Shown: positions 34,501 to 58,369 of the stretch, piece by piece
Layout: every line of letters begins with the position of its first letter
Numbering within the stretch: the stretch's first letter is position 1
NCBI GenBank assembly: GCA_030141605.1
Contig: JAQGDQ010000737.1
Span: forward strand, 1-64,000
Reading direction: 5' to 3'
DNA: 64,000 bases
Origin: Tubiluchus corallicola
Taxonomy: Eukaryota; Priapulida; Priapulimorpha; Priapulimorphida; Tubiluchidae
Made by a program: the position numbers and the translations under genes
The notes under the pieces: generated by a model
Seen by the model: only the letters and a program-made list of their open reading frames with translations
Database searches by the model: none
What the model was told of the DNA's origin: nothing

Positions 34501-35528
34501 GCCACATTTCTCTTGGATTTCATTAGCATGTAAGCCCTATTTAAAACTAACCAAAAAGTTTCGTGTTACTGCATGACTGTGTGATGATTGGTGCAGTCAA
34601 GTTCAGTAGAAGGTATGGAAATCCGCAAGAACTTTTCAGTAGCCACTTTAGCCACGCATTATAACTGGCAGAGCGCTCTCACGCTCTCACTGATTCCATT
34701 GTGGCAAAGTATTAGGAAAACCTAGATCATTATGAATGTGGCAAAATTAAACCCAATTCAAGGTGAACTCCACAATGAACAACATGCAGATAAATGAGTC
34801 AAGTCACTATTCACGAGATAATGAATGTGTGGCATAGTGGAATGAGCGTAGACTATTAGTGCTCGATGCCATTTCTGTTAGAGTCTGTGGTAGCGTTCAC
34901 ATCTCTGAGGATGCAAACTGCGATGTCATGTTGGGACGTGATGCAAGTTCAGCTCCTTGCTAAGGCGATAATGCAGAGTTGTCTTAAACTTAATCTTAGT
35001 TTGTGAGAAAAGGCCTACAAGAAAGAACTAAAATTCAGTGCTCTTACATAAAATCTCATTAGTCTTTGCATAGCTTTCTTGATACAGCAAAAAATTGTGT
35101 TGAACAATTGAGCAAAAGTTGTTGAATTTGGTAGCTGCCTGACAAACTAATATCCACAAATTCATCATTTCGTCATTATCGTCATCGTCATCAACAACAG
35201 TATTAGTGTAAGTATGTGGAAAGAATAATTACAGCAGAAAAGTGAAGTCTGTAATCTTGTAGTAATTATGGAATGTTAGTGGAAGCCATAACAGCATGCA
35301 AGGTCTGACTTGAGTTTCATCACCATAAAGCGCTTTACGTCTACTTTAGACGTGGGGCAGGCAGAACTCCAAAATAAAAGGAACCTGCCCTCAACCACAG
35401 CAGTAATCCAGCAAAATACCAGACACTGCCATGGCATCGGCACAAATGCTGAGAGTGTTTGAGTAGGGTAACTTATCAGGGATGCATTAACGGTGCGTTT
35501 ATTTTTAATGAGCTGCAAACAAGGCAAA

Positions 35529-48394
<12,866 letters not shown>

Positions 48395-48444
48395 AAGACA
48401 GTTAAAGCTACGACTTTTCATTAGCTTCGTATTTCAAAGATCAT

Positions 48445-49668
48445 TTACCGACTTTGCCCAGCACGTACTGATGTACATCGAAGTTGTACTTTGCCCAGCA
48501 CGCACTGATGTACATCGAAGTTGTACTTTGCCCAGCACGTACTGATGTACATCGAAGTTGGACTTTGCCCAGCACGTACTGATGTACATCGAAGTTGGAC
48601 TTTGCCTAGCACGCACTGATGTACATCGAAGTTGTACTTTGCCCAGCACGCACTGATGTACATCGAAGTTGGACTTTGCCCAGTACGTACTGATGTACAT
48701 CGAAGTTGGACTTTGCCCAGCACGTACTGATGTACATCGAAGTTGGACTTTGCCTAGCACGCACTGATGTACATCGAAGTTGTACTTTGCCCAGCACGCA
48801 CTGATGTACATCGAAGTTGGACTTTGCCCAGTACGTACTGATGTACATCGAAGTTGGACTTTTCCTAGCATGCACTGATGTACATCGAAGTTGGACTTTG
48901 CCTAGCACGCACTGATGTACATCGAAGTTGGACTTTGCCCAGCACGCACTGATGTACATCGAAGTTGTACTTTGCCCAGCACGTACTGATGTACATCGAA
49001 GTTGGACTTTGCCCAGCACGTACTGATGTACATCGAAGTTGGACTTTGCCTAGCACGCACTGATGTACGTCGAAGTTGTACTTTGCCCAGCACGCACTGA
49101 TGTACATCGAAGTTGGACTTTGCCCAGTACGTACTGATGTACATCGAAGTTGGACTTTGCCCAGCACGTACTGATGTACATCGAAGTTGGACTTTGTCTA
49201 GCACGCACTGATGTACATCGAAGTTGGACTTTGCCTAGCACGCACTGATGTACATCGAAGTTGTACTTTGCCTAGCACGTACTGATGTACATCGAAGTTG
49301 GACTTTGCCCAGCACGCACTGATGTACATCGAAGTTGGACTTTGCCCAGCACGTACTGATGTACATCGAAGTTGGACTTTGCCTAGCACGCACTGATGTA
49401 CATCGAAGTTGGACTTTGCCTAGCACGCACTGATGTACATCGAAGTTGTACTTTGCCTAGCACGCACTGATGTACATCGAAGTTGGACTTTGCCCAGTAC
49501 GTACTGATGTACATCGAAGTTGGACTTTGCCCAGCACGCACTGATGTACATCGAAGTTGGACTTTGCCCAGTACGTACTGATGTACATCGAAGTTGGACT
49601 TTGCCCAGTACGTACTGATGTACATCGAAGTTGGACTTTGCCCAGCACGTACTGATGTACATTGAAGT
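48445..49668. repeat. 37-bp minisatellite in the presumed ZNF341 3' UTR, about 33 copies
   Basis: Unit ACTTTGCCCAGCACGTACTG + ATGTACATCGAAGTTGG, starting about 50 bases after the stop codon. No AATAAA lies between stop and array, so it is probably transcribed. Each unit holds the perfect palindrome GATGTACATC. The overlapping minus-strand frames arise because the unit has no stop in those frames. Confidence 0.96.
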
Positions 49669-49810
49669 TGCTGTTTTTATCAGCTAAATGTTCTTAGCTA
49701 AGGATTTTGTTTATTTACTGAACTTTACTAGTTTAAAGTGTGTTATTTTAATTCAATATGAAATCTATGAATATGAAATGTTTTTTTATCTTGCATTTTC
49801 CATTAGCTTA

Positions 49811-50303
49811 TTAACTCCTTCAGAACCATGAATGTCTGTTGCATTTTTTATGGGTTCACGAAAAGCTGCCCTCACTAAGCAGCGATTACATTATATTTGA
49901 TAATTCTTGTAGGTTTCTACTACTCGCATGATGAAATGACCTGAATTTGTCCTAGGCTGATCGGTTGGTTTTTCTTGCAACTCTGTACAACAGACAGTTC
50001 TCTTGGCTGTACCAAGCAGACGGCCAATAAAATAGTGTGTACGATCATGCAAGTGTACACCAGACTATACTACTTAATAGGCCAAATTACAGTGCCCAAA
50101 AATGGCATGCTTTTCTTAATTTTATCCAACTAAATCACTTGTAAACACTTAAACAAATAGCAGCATGATTGGATAGTCGAAATTCTCCTAAATAGAATAG
50201 TATCTAATTTGTAATCATTTAGTTATGTCTGTGCTCATACAGTAGCAGAAAAGTCATAGGTCTTATAAGACAATTTTGAATGGTGCGGTCCTGAAGGAGT
50301 TAA
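49811..50303. mobile_element. Intact TTAA-flanked MITE (family C, piggyBac-like)
   Basis: TTAACTCCTTCAG...CTGAAGGAGTTAA: terminal inverted repeats directly inside duplicated TTAA, 493 bp including both TTAA. TTAA target duplication is the signature of piggyBac-type transposition. Non-coding. Confidence 0.85.
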
Positions 50304-52855
50304 CATCATCATGAGTTTTTGATTCTTGTACTTGTTGTTGTAAATATTAGAATATTTAATTGATATGAATCTCATAAATCTTTTGTGTTTGCCTATCAAC
50401 ATTAAACTTGTTGTTTATTTATTTACTTTTACTGTCTCTTCGGAACTCATTAATAAATATATCAAAAAGAAATAGCCGAACAGGTCTCGCAACTTATAAC
50501 GTACAGCGTACATTAGCGCAAACTGCAGCAACATTTTACTTAAAGCACGTAAAAAACCTTTACTTCGCAAAGCTAAAGAATTGTCTTGAAATTTTGTCAC
50601 TTGCATGCTGTTTATTGTGCACAGAGCTTCATGTCTGGCACAGAGATTTAAAAAGTCCGGCAATGACCATTAGGCGCACCCATTTAGAGGGTAGTTAGTG
50701 CAGATAACATTGGGTATAGTTTGACTCACTGACTATGTAATTAGCTAAGATTTAGTTAGTTTGTTAGTTAATTGGCGGTTTTAACAATATGGCAAGTTTG
50801 TCGGTTTGACAGATTTAATAGCGGTGCAGTGATGAATGGGCATGTGAAGCATTTAGAGGAAGTCCTTGCAAGGCTCCTGTAGGCCTTTTTTGGGTATTTC
50901 TAAGCCTTTTAGAAGCTTTCCAACATTTTGCAATGTTTTTACCTGGATCATCTGGGTCTCCCTCCCTTGATGCGAAATACTACGGCTCGCAATTAGTTTC
51001 AAAGATACACTCTATTGCTTACATGTGTTTTTGGAGCCCAATTTCAGGCGGCATTACAAACCACTGTCATAGTAGTGTCTAGCTTTTCCTAGGTTCCGTT
51101 GTGTTTACTTGTCTTAGAATTTTGCCTGCCCAATATGTCTGCATTAGACGTAGTGGGCATTATGAAAATCTTCATAATTTCATAGACGTAATTGTAACCG
51201 TCCATTCACTAAATTTATAGACATTATCGTGATTATCCTGATGGACGTCATTTACTATTTCGACTAACATGTTGTACACCGTGGACGTAAGTTTAAGCGC
51301 CCATTTACTAAACTGATCAACTTACATCATCTGGACGCGATGGATGTACTTTTGAGCATTCATTCACTAAATTAAAGACCTATTTTGCAGTGGCGTACTA
51401 AGAGTTTGTGGCGCCCGGTGCGGCACTTGAGTTTGGCGCCCCTCGTGGAAATGTTCATTTAAGAAAATTTTAGTTTGTAAAATTCAGCAGTGTTATCTCC
51501 CAATTGCCGTAAGTTGCAGAGATAAATTGGTAGAAATAATAAAGTATTACTAAAAAGTGTGCGAATAAATAAATTTGTGTGCTAATCACAAAAAGTTGTG
51601 AGTTTGAAGATCATACATCTGCAGACAGGACTTATTTCAGCCTAGGCGACGCCCGGGGAAGTGGGGCATGTGAGGCCCCATGGGGGGGCGCTACCATGGT
51701 TGGCGCCCAGAAAATTTTTGAACTGCTAGAATGCCGGAGAAGCATTTTCGAAGAGAAAATATAGAGTTATACAGTTGTTAAAGGAAAGAACAATTGAAAG
51801 AAAAACTGCTTTATTCTCAAGACCAGTCCTTAATAACCGTCAATACTGGCAAACGGCGTGTGTGCGGCAAGAGAAAGAGAGGAGGCAGTATGTTCGCATA
51901 AAGCAAAAAAAAATGTTACCTTGGTGCGAGGCCCCCCTGGAGGGTGAGGCCCCGGGGAAGTATCCCCACTTTCCCCCCTTGAAATAGGCCCTGTATGCAG
52001 AACAGCACACTTTTAAATTATCGGTTTTGAATAAAACAATACCAGAAGACATTAGCATGCAGTAAAACAGTGTCAAGTCTTCAGTTTTTGTGAATAAAAG
52101 CAAAGAGCGGTACAAATATTCGAGTCAATCAAGCAGTACTCTCGAATACTCAACTGAAAAATCTGTCTGTTGTATAAAGATTGTTGCAGAATGAGCCTTT
52201 TCACAGTTTGTGCACATGCACAGTTGCTGTAGGTGAATGGTTAAATGTACCATAGCAATGCGTCTTAACTACAACCATCATGTGACGTGTGAGTAAAGTA
52301 AAGCTGTCTGACACATCAGTTGTTTTACATGGACTAGACATAATTATGCATTAGTCTGCACATAGAGTGATGTATTATAGATCTATAGTTTACAAGAGTT
52401 GGATACTACTGATTGTTATTGTGTTCTTGCTGACTGGTTAGTGACTGTTTTATGTGTATGGATTAAGTCAGACAGAGAAGAAGAAGAAGCAGACATTTTA
52501 ATTAGGTGGTAATAACATTAATAAGATTTGCTAAACATTATACAATGCTTATCTCGTGTTACTGCTCCATGATTACGCCGCTCCAGACGCAGGTAGCACC
52601 ACCTATTAACTAAAAATACAAAGTAACAGTAACTGGACGTTCCAAGTTACTCCTGTAAGGTAAGTCACATCTTTAATGTCTACTTGGGTTCTTCATAATA
52701 ACACTATTTTAGTAAATAATAAGGACAGCTGATTACACTAAGCCAACAGCAACAGCGACTAGTCTACAACAATCACTTGTTTATTATAATCATGTTAATA
52801 ACTGTTTAACAGTTTAATATGATAAATGTTTTATGTGCATGGATTAAGGGAGACG
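50304..52855. other. Intergenic stretch without a recognised gene
   Basis: Contains a loosely repeated gacgtaa...cattcactaaa motif at 51,160-51,370, GC-rich palindromic patches at 51,640-51,720 and 51,920-51,990, and an inverted family E fragment at 52,190-52,380. Open frames here are short and show no family resemblance. Confidence 0.5.
52190..52380. mobile_element. Dispersed repeat family E, inverted fragment
   Basis: CATAATTATGCATTAGTCTG and neighbours are the reverse complement of 7,620-7,790 and 13,480-13,660. Confidence 0.65.
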
Positions 52856-52859
52856 GTCC

Positions 52860-53475
52860 AAGAAGAATAGGCAATTCATATCTATTAACAATGTATCATC
52901 AGATTATAAACACATATCGTGTGGAGTGCCACAAGGCTCTAATTTAAGACCTCTTCTATTCTTAATTTTTATTAATGATCTTTCCACATGCAGCAACTTT
53001 CGTACCCGAATATTTGCCGATGACACTAATTTGTTCATGTCTGACTCCAATATAAATACTCTGCAAAACTCTGTTACTGAAGAAAACAGATCTGTGGATG
53101 AGGGTAAACCAGCTATCAATTAATTACAAAAAAAACAAATTCATGACAATCACCAACAAACAAATTAACGATGCTAATAATCCAAAATTTCATATCATAA
53201 TTAACAAACACAAATTTGAAGATACAGGCAACATTAAATACTTGGGCCTACTCATTGACAGCATTGAATATTTCACTAATGTTTCAGATTAACAATACCT
53301 ACTTCACACGAGCAGCTTCTAATGAACATTATTTTGTGGAGAGTTTTTTTACCCGACTTGGTTTCAATATCTTAAAATCACGAGGAGTGAAATTAAGGAA
53401 TTCATTGCTAAAAGATACCTTTGAAGGTAGCTTATTTTCTGCTTCCAAAAGATATACGAAAATCTTACTAAATGG
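52860..53475 (+). pseudogene. LINE reverse-transcriptase remnant with FADD motif
   Basis: Reads SCGVPQGSNLRPLLFLIFIN then DLSTCSNFRTRIFADDTNLF, the palm domain with the catalytic ADD triplet (usually YADD/FADD). It then shifts frame near 53,100 and ends with LGFNILKSRGVKLRNSL. The N-terminal part is absent. Confidence 0.88.
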
Positions 53476-53479
53476 ATAT

Positions 53480-53575
53480 ACAGTAGTCGGCACTTAATAG
53501 ACTCTGTTTGGGACCGACGTGTTTTGACCCAATTAACCGATTGAACTTATTAACCGATGGGTATAGTGTTACTGC
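53480..53575. mobile_element. Family F transposon end
   Basis: GTCGGCACTTAATAGACTC...CCCAATTAACCGATTGA resembles the left end at 3,191-3,255. The right end was not found. Confidence 0.5.
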
Positions 53576-53767
53576 TATAGAAGTATGAGTCATCACCTTA
53601 CTATGCACTGCAAAGGCTTTTAGTCAATTTTAGAAACGAAGTAATGCCTAAACAAATTGATGAAATTATAATTAGAAGGCTGAAAGTAACAAAGTGTAAT
53701 GAACAGCCCACCCCTCGGTTACAATGCACAATCCATGGTAACTTAGCGACGCCGACGCTCAGGCGGC

Positions 53768-53780
53768 TATATAAAGGGAA
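53768..53780 (+). promoter_or_regulatory. TATA box upstream of a small first exon
   Basis: GGCTATATAAAGGG, followed about 85 bases later by ATG in cctaaacATGGAAAAG. The strongest TATA element in the window. It could drive a gene ending at 60,025 or belong to an LTR. Confidence 0.6.
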
Positions 53781-53857
53781 GGCCAGGCCATTGACCACAC
53801 ACATCCGAACACTTTCAAAGTGATAAAGAACTACAGCAACTAAAGATTCATCTAAAC

Positions 53858-53881
53858 ATGGAAAAGAAGCAGGATGAGAAG
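53858..53881 (+). CDS. Possible first coding exon, MEKKQDEK
   Basis: ATG to a GTAAGC donor, 23 coding bases, about 85 bases after the TATA box. Its phase (two bases left over) does not fit directly onto the exon at 59,582, so an intervening exon would be needed. Evidence is context only. Confidence 0.3.
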
Positions 53882-53944
53882 TAAGCTTTAACTTACTAGA
53901 TAAAGCTAGCTTTCAAAACTAGCTAGGATGTGTCAGGAATCTAG

Positions 53945-55205
53945 AACCTAGAAAAGAGTTCCAGAAATGAAAAGAGTTCCAGAAACACTAGGTTCTAGAA
54001 ACCAAAAGAGAAGCTAGAAAAGGGTTCCAGGATTAAAGCAGTTGCAGAGACAAAAAGAGTTCCAGAAAGTTTCTAGATTTAAAAGAGTTGCAGAAAGTTG
54101 CTGGAATGAAAAAAGTTGCAGAATTAAAAGAGTTGCAGAATTGAAAAGTGTTGCAGAATTAAAAGAGTTCCAGAATTAAAAGAGTTGCAGAATTAAAAGA
54201 GTTCCAGAATTAAAAGAGTTGCAGAATTAAAAGAGTTGCAGAATTGAAAAGAGTTGCAGAATTGAAAAGAGTTGCAGAATTAAAAGAGTTCCAGAATTGA
54301 AAAGAGTTGCAGAATTAAAAGAGTTCCAGAATGAAAAGAGTTGCAGAATTGAAAAGAGTTGTAGAATTAAAAGAGTTGCAGAATTGAAAAGAGTTCCAGA
54401 ATGAAAAGAGTTGCAGAAAGTTGCTGGAATGAAAAGAGTTGCAGAATTGAAAAGAGTTGCAGAATTAAAAGAGTTGCAGAATTGAAAAGAGTTCCAGAAT
54501 TGAAAAGAGTTGCAGAATTAAAAGAGTTGCAGAATTAAAAGAGTTGCAGAATTAAAAGAGTTCCAGAATTAAAAGAGTTCCAGAATTAAAAGAGTTGCAG
54601 AATTAAAAGAGTTCCAGAATTGAAAAGAGTTGCAGAATTAAAAGAGTTCCAGAATGAAAAGAGTTGCAGAATTGAAAAGAGTTCCAGAATGAAAAGAGTT
54701 GCAGAATTGAAAAGAGTTGCAGAAAGTTGCTGGAATGAAAAGAGTTGCAGAATTAAAAGAGTTGCAGAATTGAAAAGAGTTGCAGAATTAAAAGAGTTCC
54801 AGAATTAAAAGAGTTCCAGAATTAAAAGAGTTGCAGAATTAAAAGAGTTCCAGAATTGAAAAGAGTTGCAGAATTAAAAGAGTTCCAGAATGAAAAGAGT
54901 TGCAGAATTGAAAAGAGTTGTAGAATTAAAAGAGTTGCAGAATTGAAAAGAGTTCCAGAATGAAAAGAGTTGCAAAATTAAAAGAGTTGCAGAAAGTTGC
55001 TGGAATGAAAAGAGTTGCAGAATTAAAAGAGTTGCAGAATTAAAAGAGTTGCAGAATTAAAAGAGTTCCAGAATTGAAAAGAAATGCAGAATTAAAAGAG
55101 TTCCAGAATGAAAAGAGTTGCAGAATTGAAAAGAGTTCCAGAATTAAAAGAGTTGCAGAATTGAAAAGAGTTGCAGAAAATTCCTGGAATGAAAAAGTTC
55201 CACTT
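53945..55205. repeat. 17-bp minisatellite, about 70 units
   Basis: Unit GAGTTGCAGAATTAAAA with TTCC/TTGC and ATGAAAA/ATTGAAAA variants, and occasional longer AAAGTTGCTGGAATG inserts marking higher-order copies. Confidence 0.95.
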
Positions 55206-55723
55206 GAAAAAAGTTGCAGATCACAAGTCAGCTAGCTATTGATCCGGGGTTATTCAAGATCTTATACAAATGAGTGAAAGAAGAGACTGGATCATAGTTT
55301 TGCTCACTTTTAGTTAAATGTCGAACATAGTACATATACACAGGACTGGCATGAAAATTGCAACTGCTTAATCTTACTGAAACATGGACTCTAGCATTCT
55401 TTGCATGACCAATTGCAATTGCTATAGAAGATTTCTTTAACTAGAAACAAGAATAGTATTGATGATATTGTGGATTTCACCTAACTAAAATTAGCTGTAT
55501 TTTATAGCAAAGCCAATAGAATAAATTATTTTTAATCTTAGTTCACTTGTTGTTGCTTTTACTCAGTTTAAATTTGAATTACAAATAGCCTCAAGATATT
55601 GTCAAAGCTGAACCCAACATTTTTTTATGTAAAAATAAAGTAAAATAAAGTTAGTTGCAGAGGTCAATGATAGGTGGCACTAACCTAATATCATACCCTT
55701 AAGCCGAGCTGTGCCACACTACA
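55206..55723 (+). mobile_element. Presumed 5' LTR region of the gypsy-type element
   Basis: Ends ...CACACTACA three bases before the primer-binding site, as an LTR should end in CA. Its left boundary and a matching 3' LTR were not found, so the extent is a guess; the 17-bp array could lie inside the LTR. Confidence 0.45.
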
Positions 55724-55726
55724 TTT

Positions 55727-55744
55727 TGGGGGCTCGTCCGGGAT
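55727..55744 (+). promoter_or_regulatory. Retroelement primer-binding site, tRNA-Pro type
   Basis: TGGGGGCTCGTCCGGGAT is complementary to the 3' end of tRNA-Pro (TGG pairs with CCA). It is the same 18 bases as the gammaretroviral proline primer site. It lies 44 bases before the gag start. Confidence 0.85.
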
Positions 55745-55787
55745 TTTGAATTTTGTTTTGAGGCATTGTGATTCAAACTGAGTAAGA

Positions 55788-57242
55788 ATGGCAAGCTGTA
55801 ATAAAATTGGTAAAATGAAAGCTATATTATCTTACTTAAAATCCTTTCTGACTTCCACTCCTAAAAGTAGCACTGATACAATTGTGGGAGCACAAAATAC
55901 AGAGGTCCACACAGAAAATGCTATGCATAAGATGGAAACAGATGGAGCAGAACAAGATGGAAAGTTCAGCAAGAGAAGAGCAACACTGCAAAATATCCCA
56001 ACAGCACTGCAAAAAGAAGAAAGCTTGCAGCAGACTACATTACAGATAGCACCATCTGTAAAACCAAAAACAACTTTATCCAATCTCGGTACACCTAGTA
56101 CTGAAAGCAAGCAAAAACGTGCAAGACATGCAGGCTGGATTGAAGCACCACCTGTAGAAGTACATTCACCATGGTCAGAATGGTCAACAGAGGGAAATGC
56201 ATCAGAAGCTGGTGAAGAAGTAGAACCAAGATGGCCACATATAAGTTATGCAACACCAAATCAGCCTGAAGTTGGATGGACACCACTGCCCCATCTTACC
56301 AGACAGTCAACTCCAAATGCGACAGCACAAGCAAAAGGAGCATTCAAAATACGCAAAGAAAAGAAGCCTCCTACTTTTAAAACAGGCGATGGCTTGCAGT
56401 TCAGACAATTTATTGCAAAGTTTGAACTAGTTGCAAAACACAACAGTTGGCCAAGAACTGAATGGGTTACCCACCTACCCTTATGCTTGGAAGGGGATGC
56501 ACTTGAAGTTGCAATGGAAATGGATTTGGATTCTGGTGAAGTGACTTACATGTCACTCATCCAAGCACTGGGTAAACGTTTTGATCCAGCTGAACGCATG
56601 CTACAACATCGCAGTGAGCTGAGGCATCGAATGAGAAAAGTAAGTGAAACTCCGGAAGAATTTGGAGCTACAGTTCGACGTTTGTTTGGCTTAGCCTATC
56701 CTGGTTTGTCAAAAGAAGCTAGTGAAGCTTTACTAATTGATAAATACCTGGAAGGACTTGGTGACATAGAAGTCAGAAAGCATGCCAGCCTCCAGGAACC
56801 AAAAACGCTTGAGGATGCAATAACAAAAGTTGCACAATATGAGGCAGTGACTAAGGAGGCCGCCGAAGCTAGAAGCAAGAAGCCGCTACAACCGAGAATC
56901 AACCAAGTGAATTATACACACAAAGCATCATCAAGCAAAGAAATAACTTTGGAAGAAATTATGAAAGAGCTGAACAGTGTAAAATACCAGCTGCGTGAAC
57001 TCACTAATAATGAAAAACAAGAAAAGACGTTTAATGTTGAATCAAATATGCAAAAACAAAATGAGGTGAGAAATCAAAATGACTGGCGTGCGAAGGTTGA
57101 ATGTTACTACTGTCACAAGCCTGGACATGTGATGAGATTTTGCAGAGAAAGATTTCCCAAGATGACACAGTTTTCGATAGCTACATCTCGGGTATGGTCT
57201 TTCAGTGGGATAATTCTTGCACTGAAGCTTTCAATGCATTAA
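55788..57242 (+). CDS. gag: Retrotransposon Gag (capsid and CCHC zinc knuckle)
   Basis: About 460 genuine residues. A charged N-terminal region is followed by a retrotransposon Gag capsid domain at about 190-360 (PPTFKTGDGLQFRQFIAKFE..., LPLCLEGDALEVA, ALGKRFDP, ATVRRLFGLAYPG). A coiled-coil-like segment and one CCHC knuckle CYYCHKPGHVMRFC follow at about 441-454. The last 25 or so residues, after the deletion junction, are out of frame with pol. Gag itself has no stop, unlike pol. Confidence 0.87.
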   Translation: MASCNKIGKMKAILSYLKSFLTSTPKSSTDTIVGAQNTEVHTENAMHKMETDGAEQDGKFSKRRATLQNIPTALQKEESLQQTTLQIAPSVKPKTTLSNLGTPSTESKQKRARHAGWIEAPPVEVHSPWSEWSTEGNASEAGEEVEPRWPHISYATPNQPEVGWTPLPHLTRQSTPNATAQAKGAFKIRKEKKPPTFKTGDGLQFRQFIAKFELVAKHNSWPRTEWVTHLPLCLEGDALEVAMEMDLDSGEVTYMSLIQALGKRFDPAERMLQHRSELRHRMRKVSETPEEFGATVRRLFGLAYPGLSKEASEALLIDKYLEGLGDIEVRKHASLQEPKTLEDAITKVAQYEAVTKEAAEARSKKPLQPRINQVNYTHKASSSKEITLEEIMKELNSVKYQLRELTNNEKQEKTFNVESNMQKQNEVRNQNDWRAKVECYYCHKPGHVMRFCRERFPKMTQFSIATSRVWSFSGIILALKLSMH

Positions 57243-57676
57243 TTCATCACTTAACTAGAAGCCCAGTGTTGTCATACCCGGCAGCTGATGATCAATTCAT
57301 CTTGGATACTGATGCTTGTGACACTGGAATAGGTAGTATATTGTCGCAACTCCAAGAAGGAGAAGAAAAAGTCATAGGTTATGCTAGGCAAACTTTGAAT
57401 CAATCTCAAAAGAAATATTGTACAACCAAGAAAGAACTTCTGGCTGTAATTACATTTGTTCTTAGTGTTGAACATCGTAAAGGTAGCCAGCATGGAAATG
57501 CTGATGGGCTATCCCGACAGTTCCAGTCTGCATTGATAGTTGTAAAATGTCCACGTGTGGATTGTAATGATACCAGGCATAAAGTGTCAGAGAAAATTTG
57601 TAATGTTTCTAGGGGATTGTCTTCTCAGAATGTGACCGATCTGCTGCTAGCCAGTGGTGCGTTTAAGCAGCAGTGA
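57101..57676 (+). pseudogene. Pol remnant: reverse-transcriptase thumb/RNase H fragment
   Basis: Real homology starts about 57,190: FQWDNSCTEAFNALIHHLTR, ILDTDACDTGIGSILSQLQE, YCTTKKELLAVITFV, the standard RNase H-like segment of gypsy pol. It then jumps from the ELLAVITF block to HGNADGLSR, so most of the RNase H domain is deleted. Protease and reverse-transcriptase palm are entirely absent. Confidence 0.85.
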
Positions 57677-57799
57677 CGTGAAGCCAAAGAGTGTTGCTCT
57701 AAATGTTCACGAGGATGAACATAAAAGTTCTGAGAGTGACATAATTACGGCCCCATCACTGGAGTTGTCTGTTAAGATGGTGAAACCCAGAAGGGGGAG

Positions 57800-58369
57800 A
57801 TGAATCCTATTGGTGGACCAAGGGAAAGCATACCGCATGACTTGGATGCTGACAGTCCCTTTGATGAAAGAGCCTCCATAGGGCTAGTGCAAAGCCTTGC
57901 TGATTTACCATTAGACATCTCAAAATGGCGCCTAAAGGAATTAAAAGAGCAAGATGAAGCTATAGATTTCTTTAGGAGGCGAATTAGTGATGGAGAAACT
58001 AAACCTGATTTTCAAGAAATAGCAGACAAGAGTTCAGATTTTAGAACGTACTGGAACTTATGGGATGCCTTAGAAATATATGATGGACTGCTGTACAAAC
58101 GATCTGAGACTAGCATTACCCCTAGCTCTCCAACAAGGCAGTTGATTGTGCCATATGGATTGCGGCAGAAGATTTTTAATCATCTACATAATCCTAGAAC
58201 TGGTTCACATCAGGGTGTACACAGAAGTATAGCAAAATTGAAACAGCGCTTTTATTGGCCTGGATATCAAAATGATGTTAAAAGATGGTGTAGGTTTTGC
58301 TCTGCTTGTGCTCGAAGGAAGCCTGGAAAAGGTCCTAAGAGGGGTAACTTCAACAACAAATGCCTATAG
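57800..58369 (+). pseudogene. Pol remnant: integrase zinc-binding (H2C2) domain
   Basis: Carries LYKRSE, then HLHNPRTGSHQGVHRSIAKL, RFYWPGYQNDVKRWCRFCSA C, the His-His-Cys-Cys zinc-binding fold. The frame then runs to a stop just after KPGKGPKRG; homology continues in another frame. Confidence 0.85.

Larger units (their letters stand above)
32050..35528. other. Head-to-head interval between RTTN and ZNF341
   Basis: About 3.5 kb separating the divergent genes. It should hold the RTTN 5' exons and both promoters, but I could not identify either; no convincing rotatin N-terminal sequence is readable. It does contain LINE debris (33,990-34,500) and an (AAAT)n tract. Confidence 0.5.

Noticed and set aside
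48434-49662. Many overlapping minus-strand frames (AKSNFDVHQ... repeats)
   Set aside because: The 37-bp unit has no stop on that strand, so every frame stays open; frames interchange, unlike a real gene.
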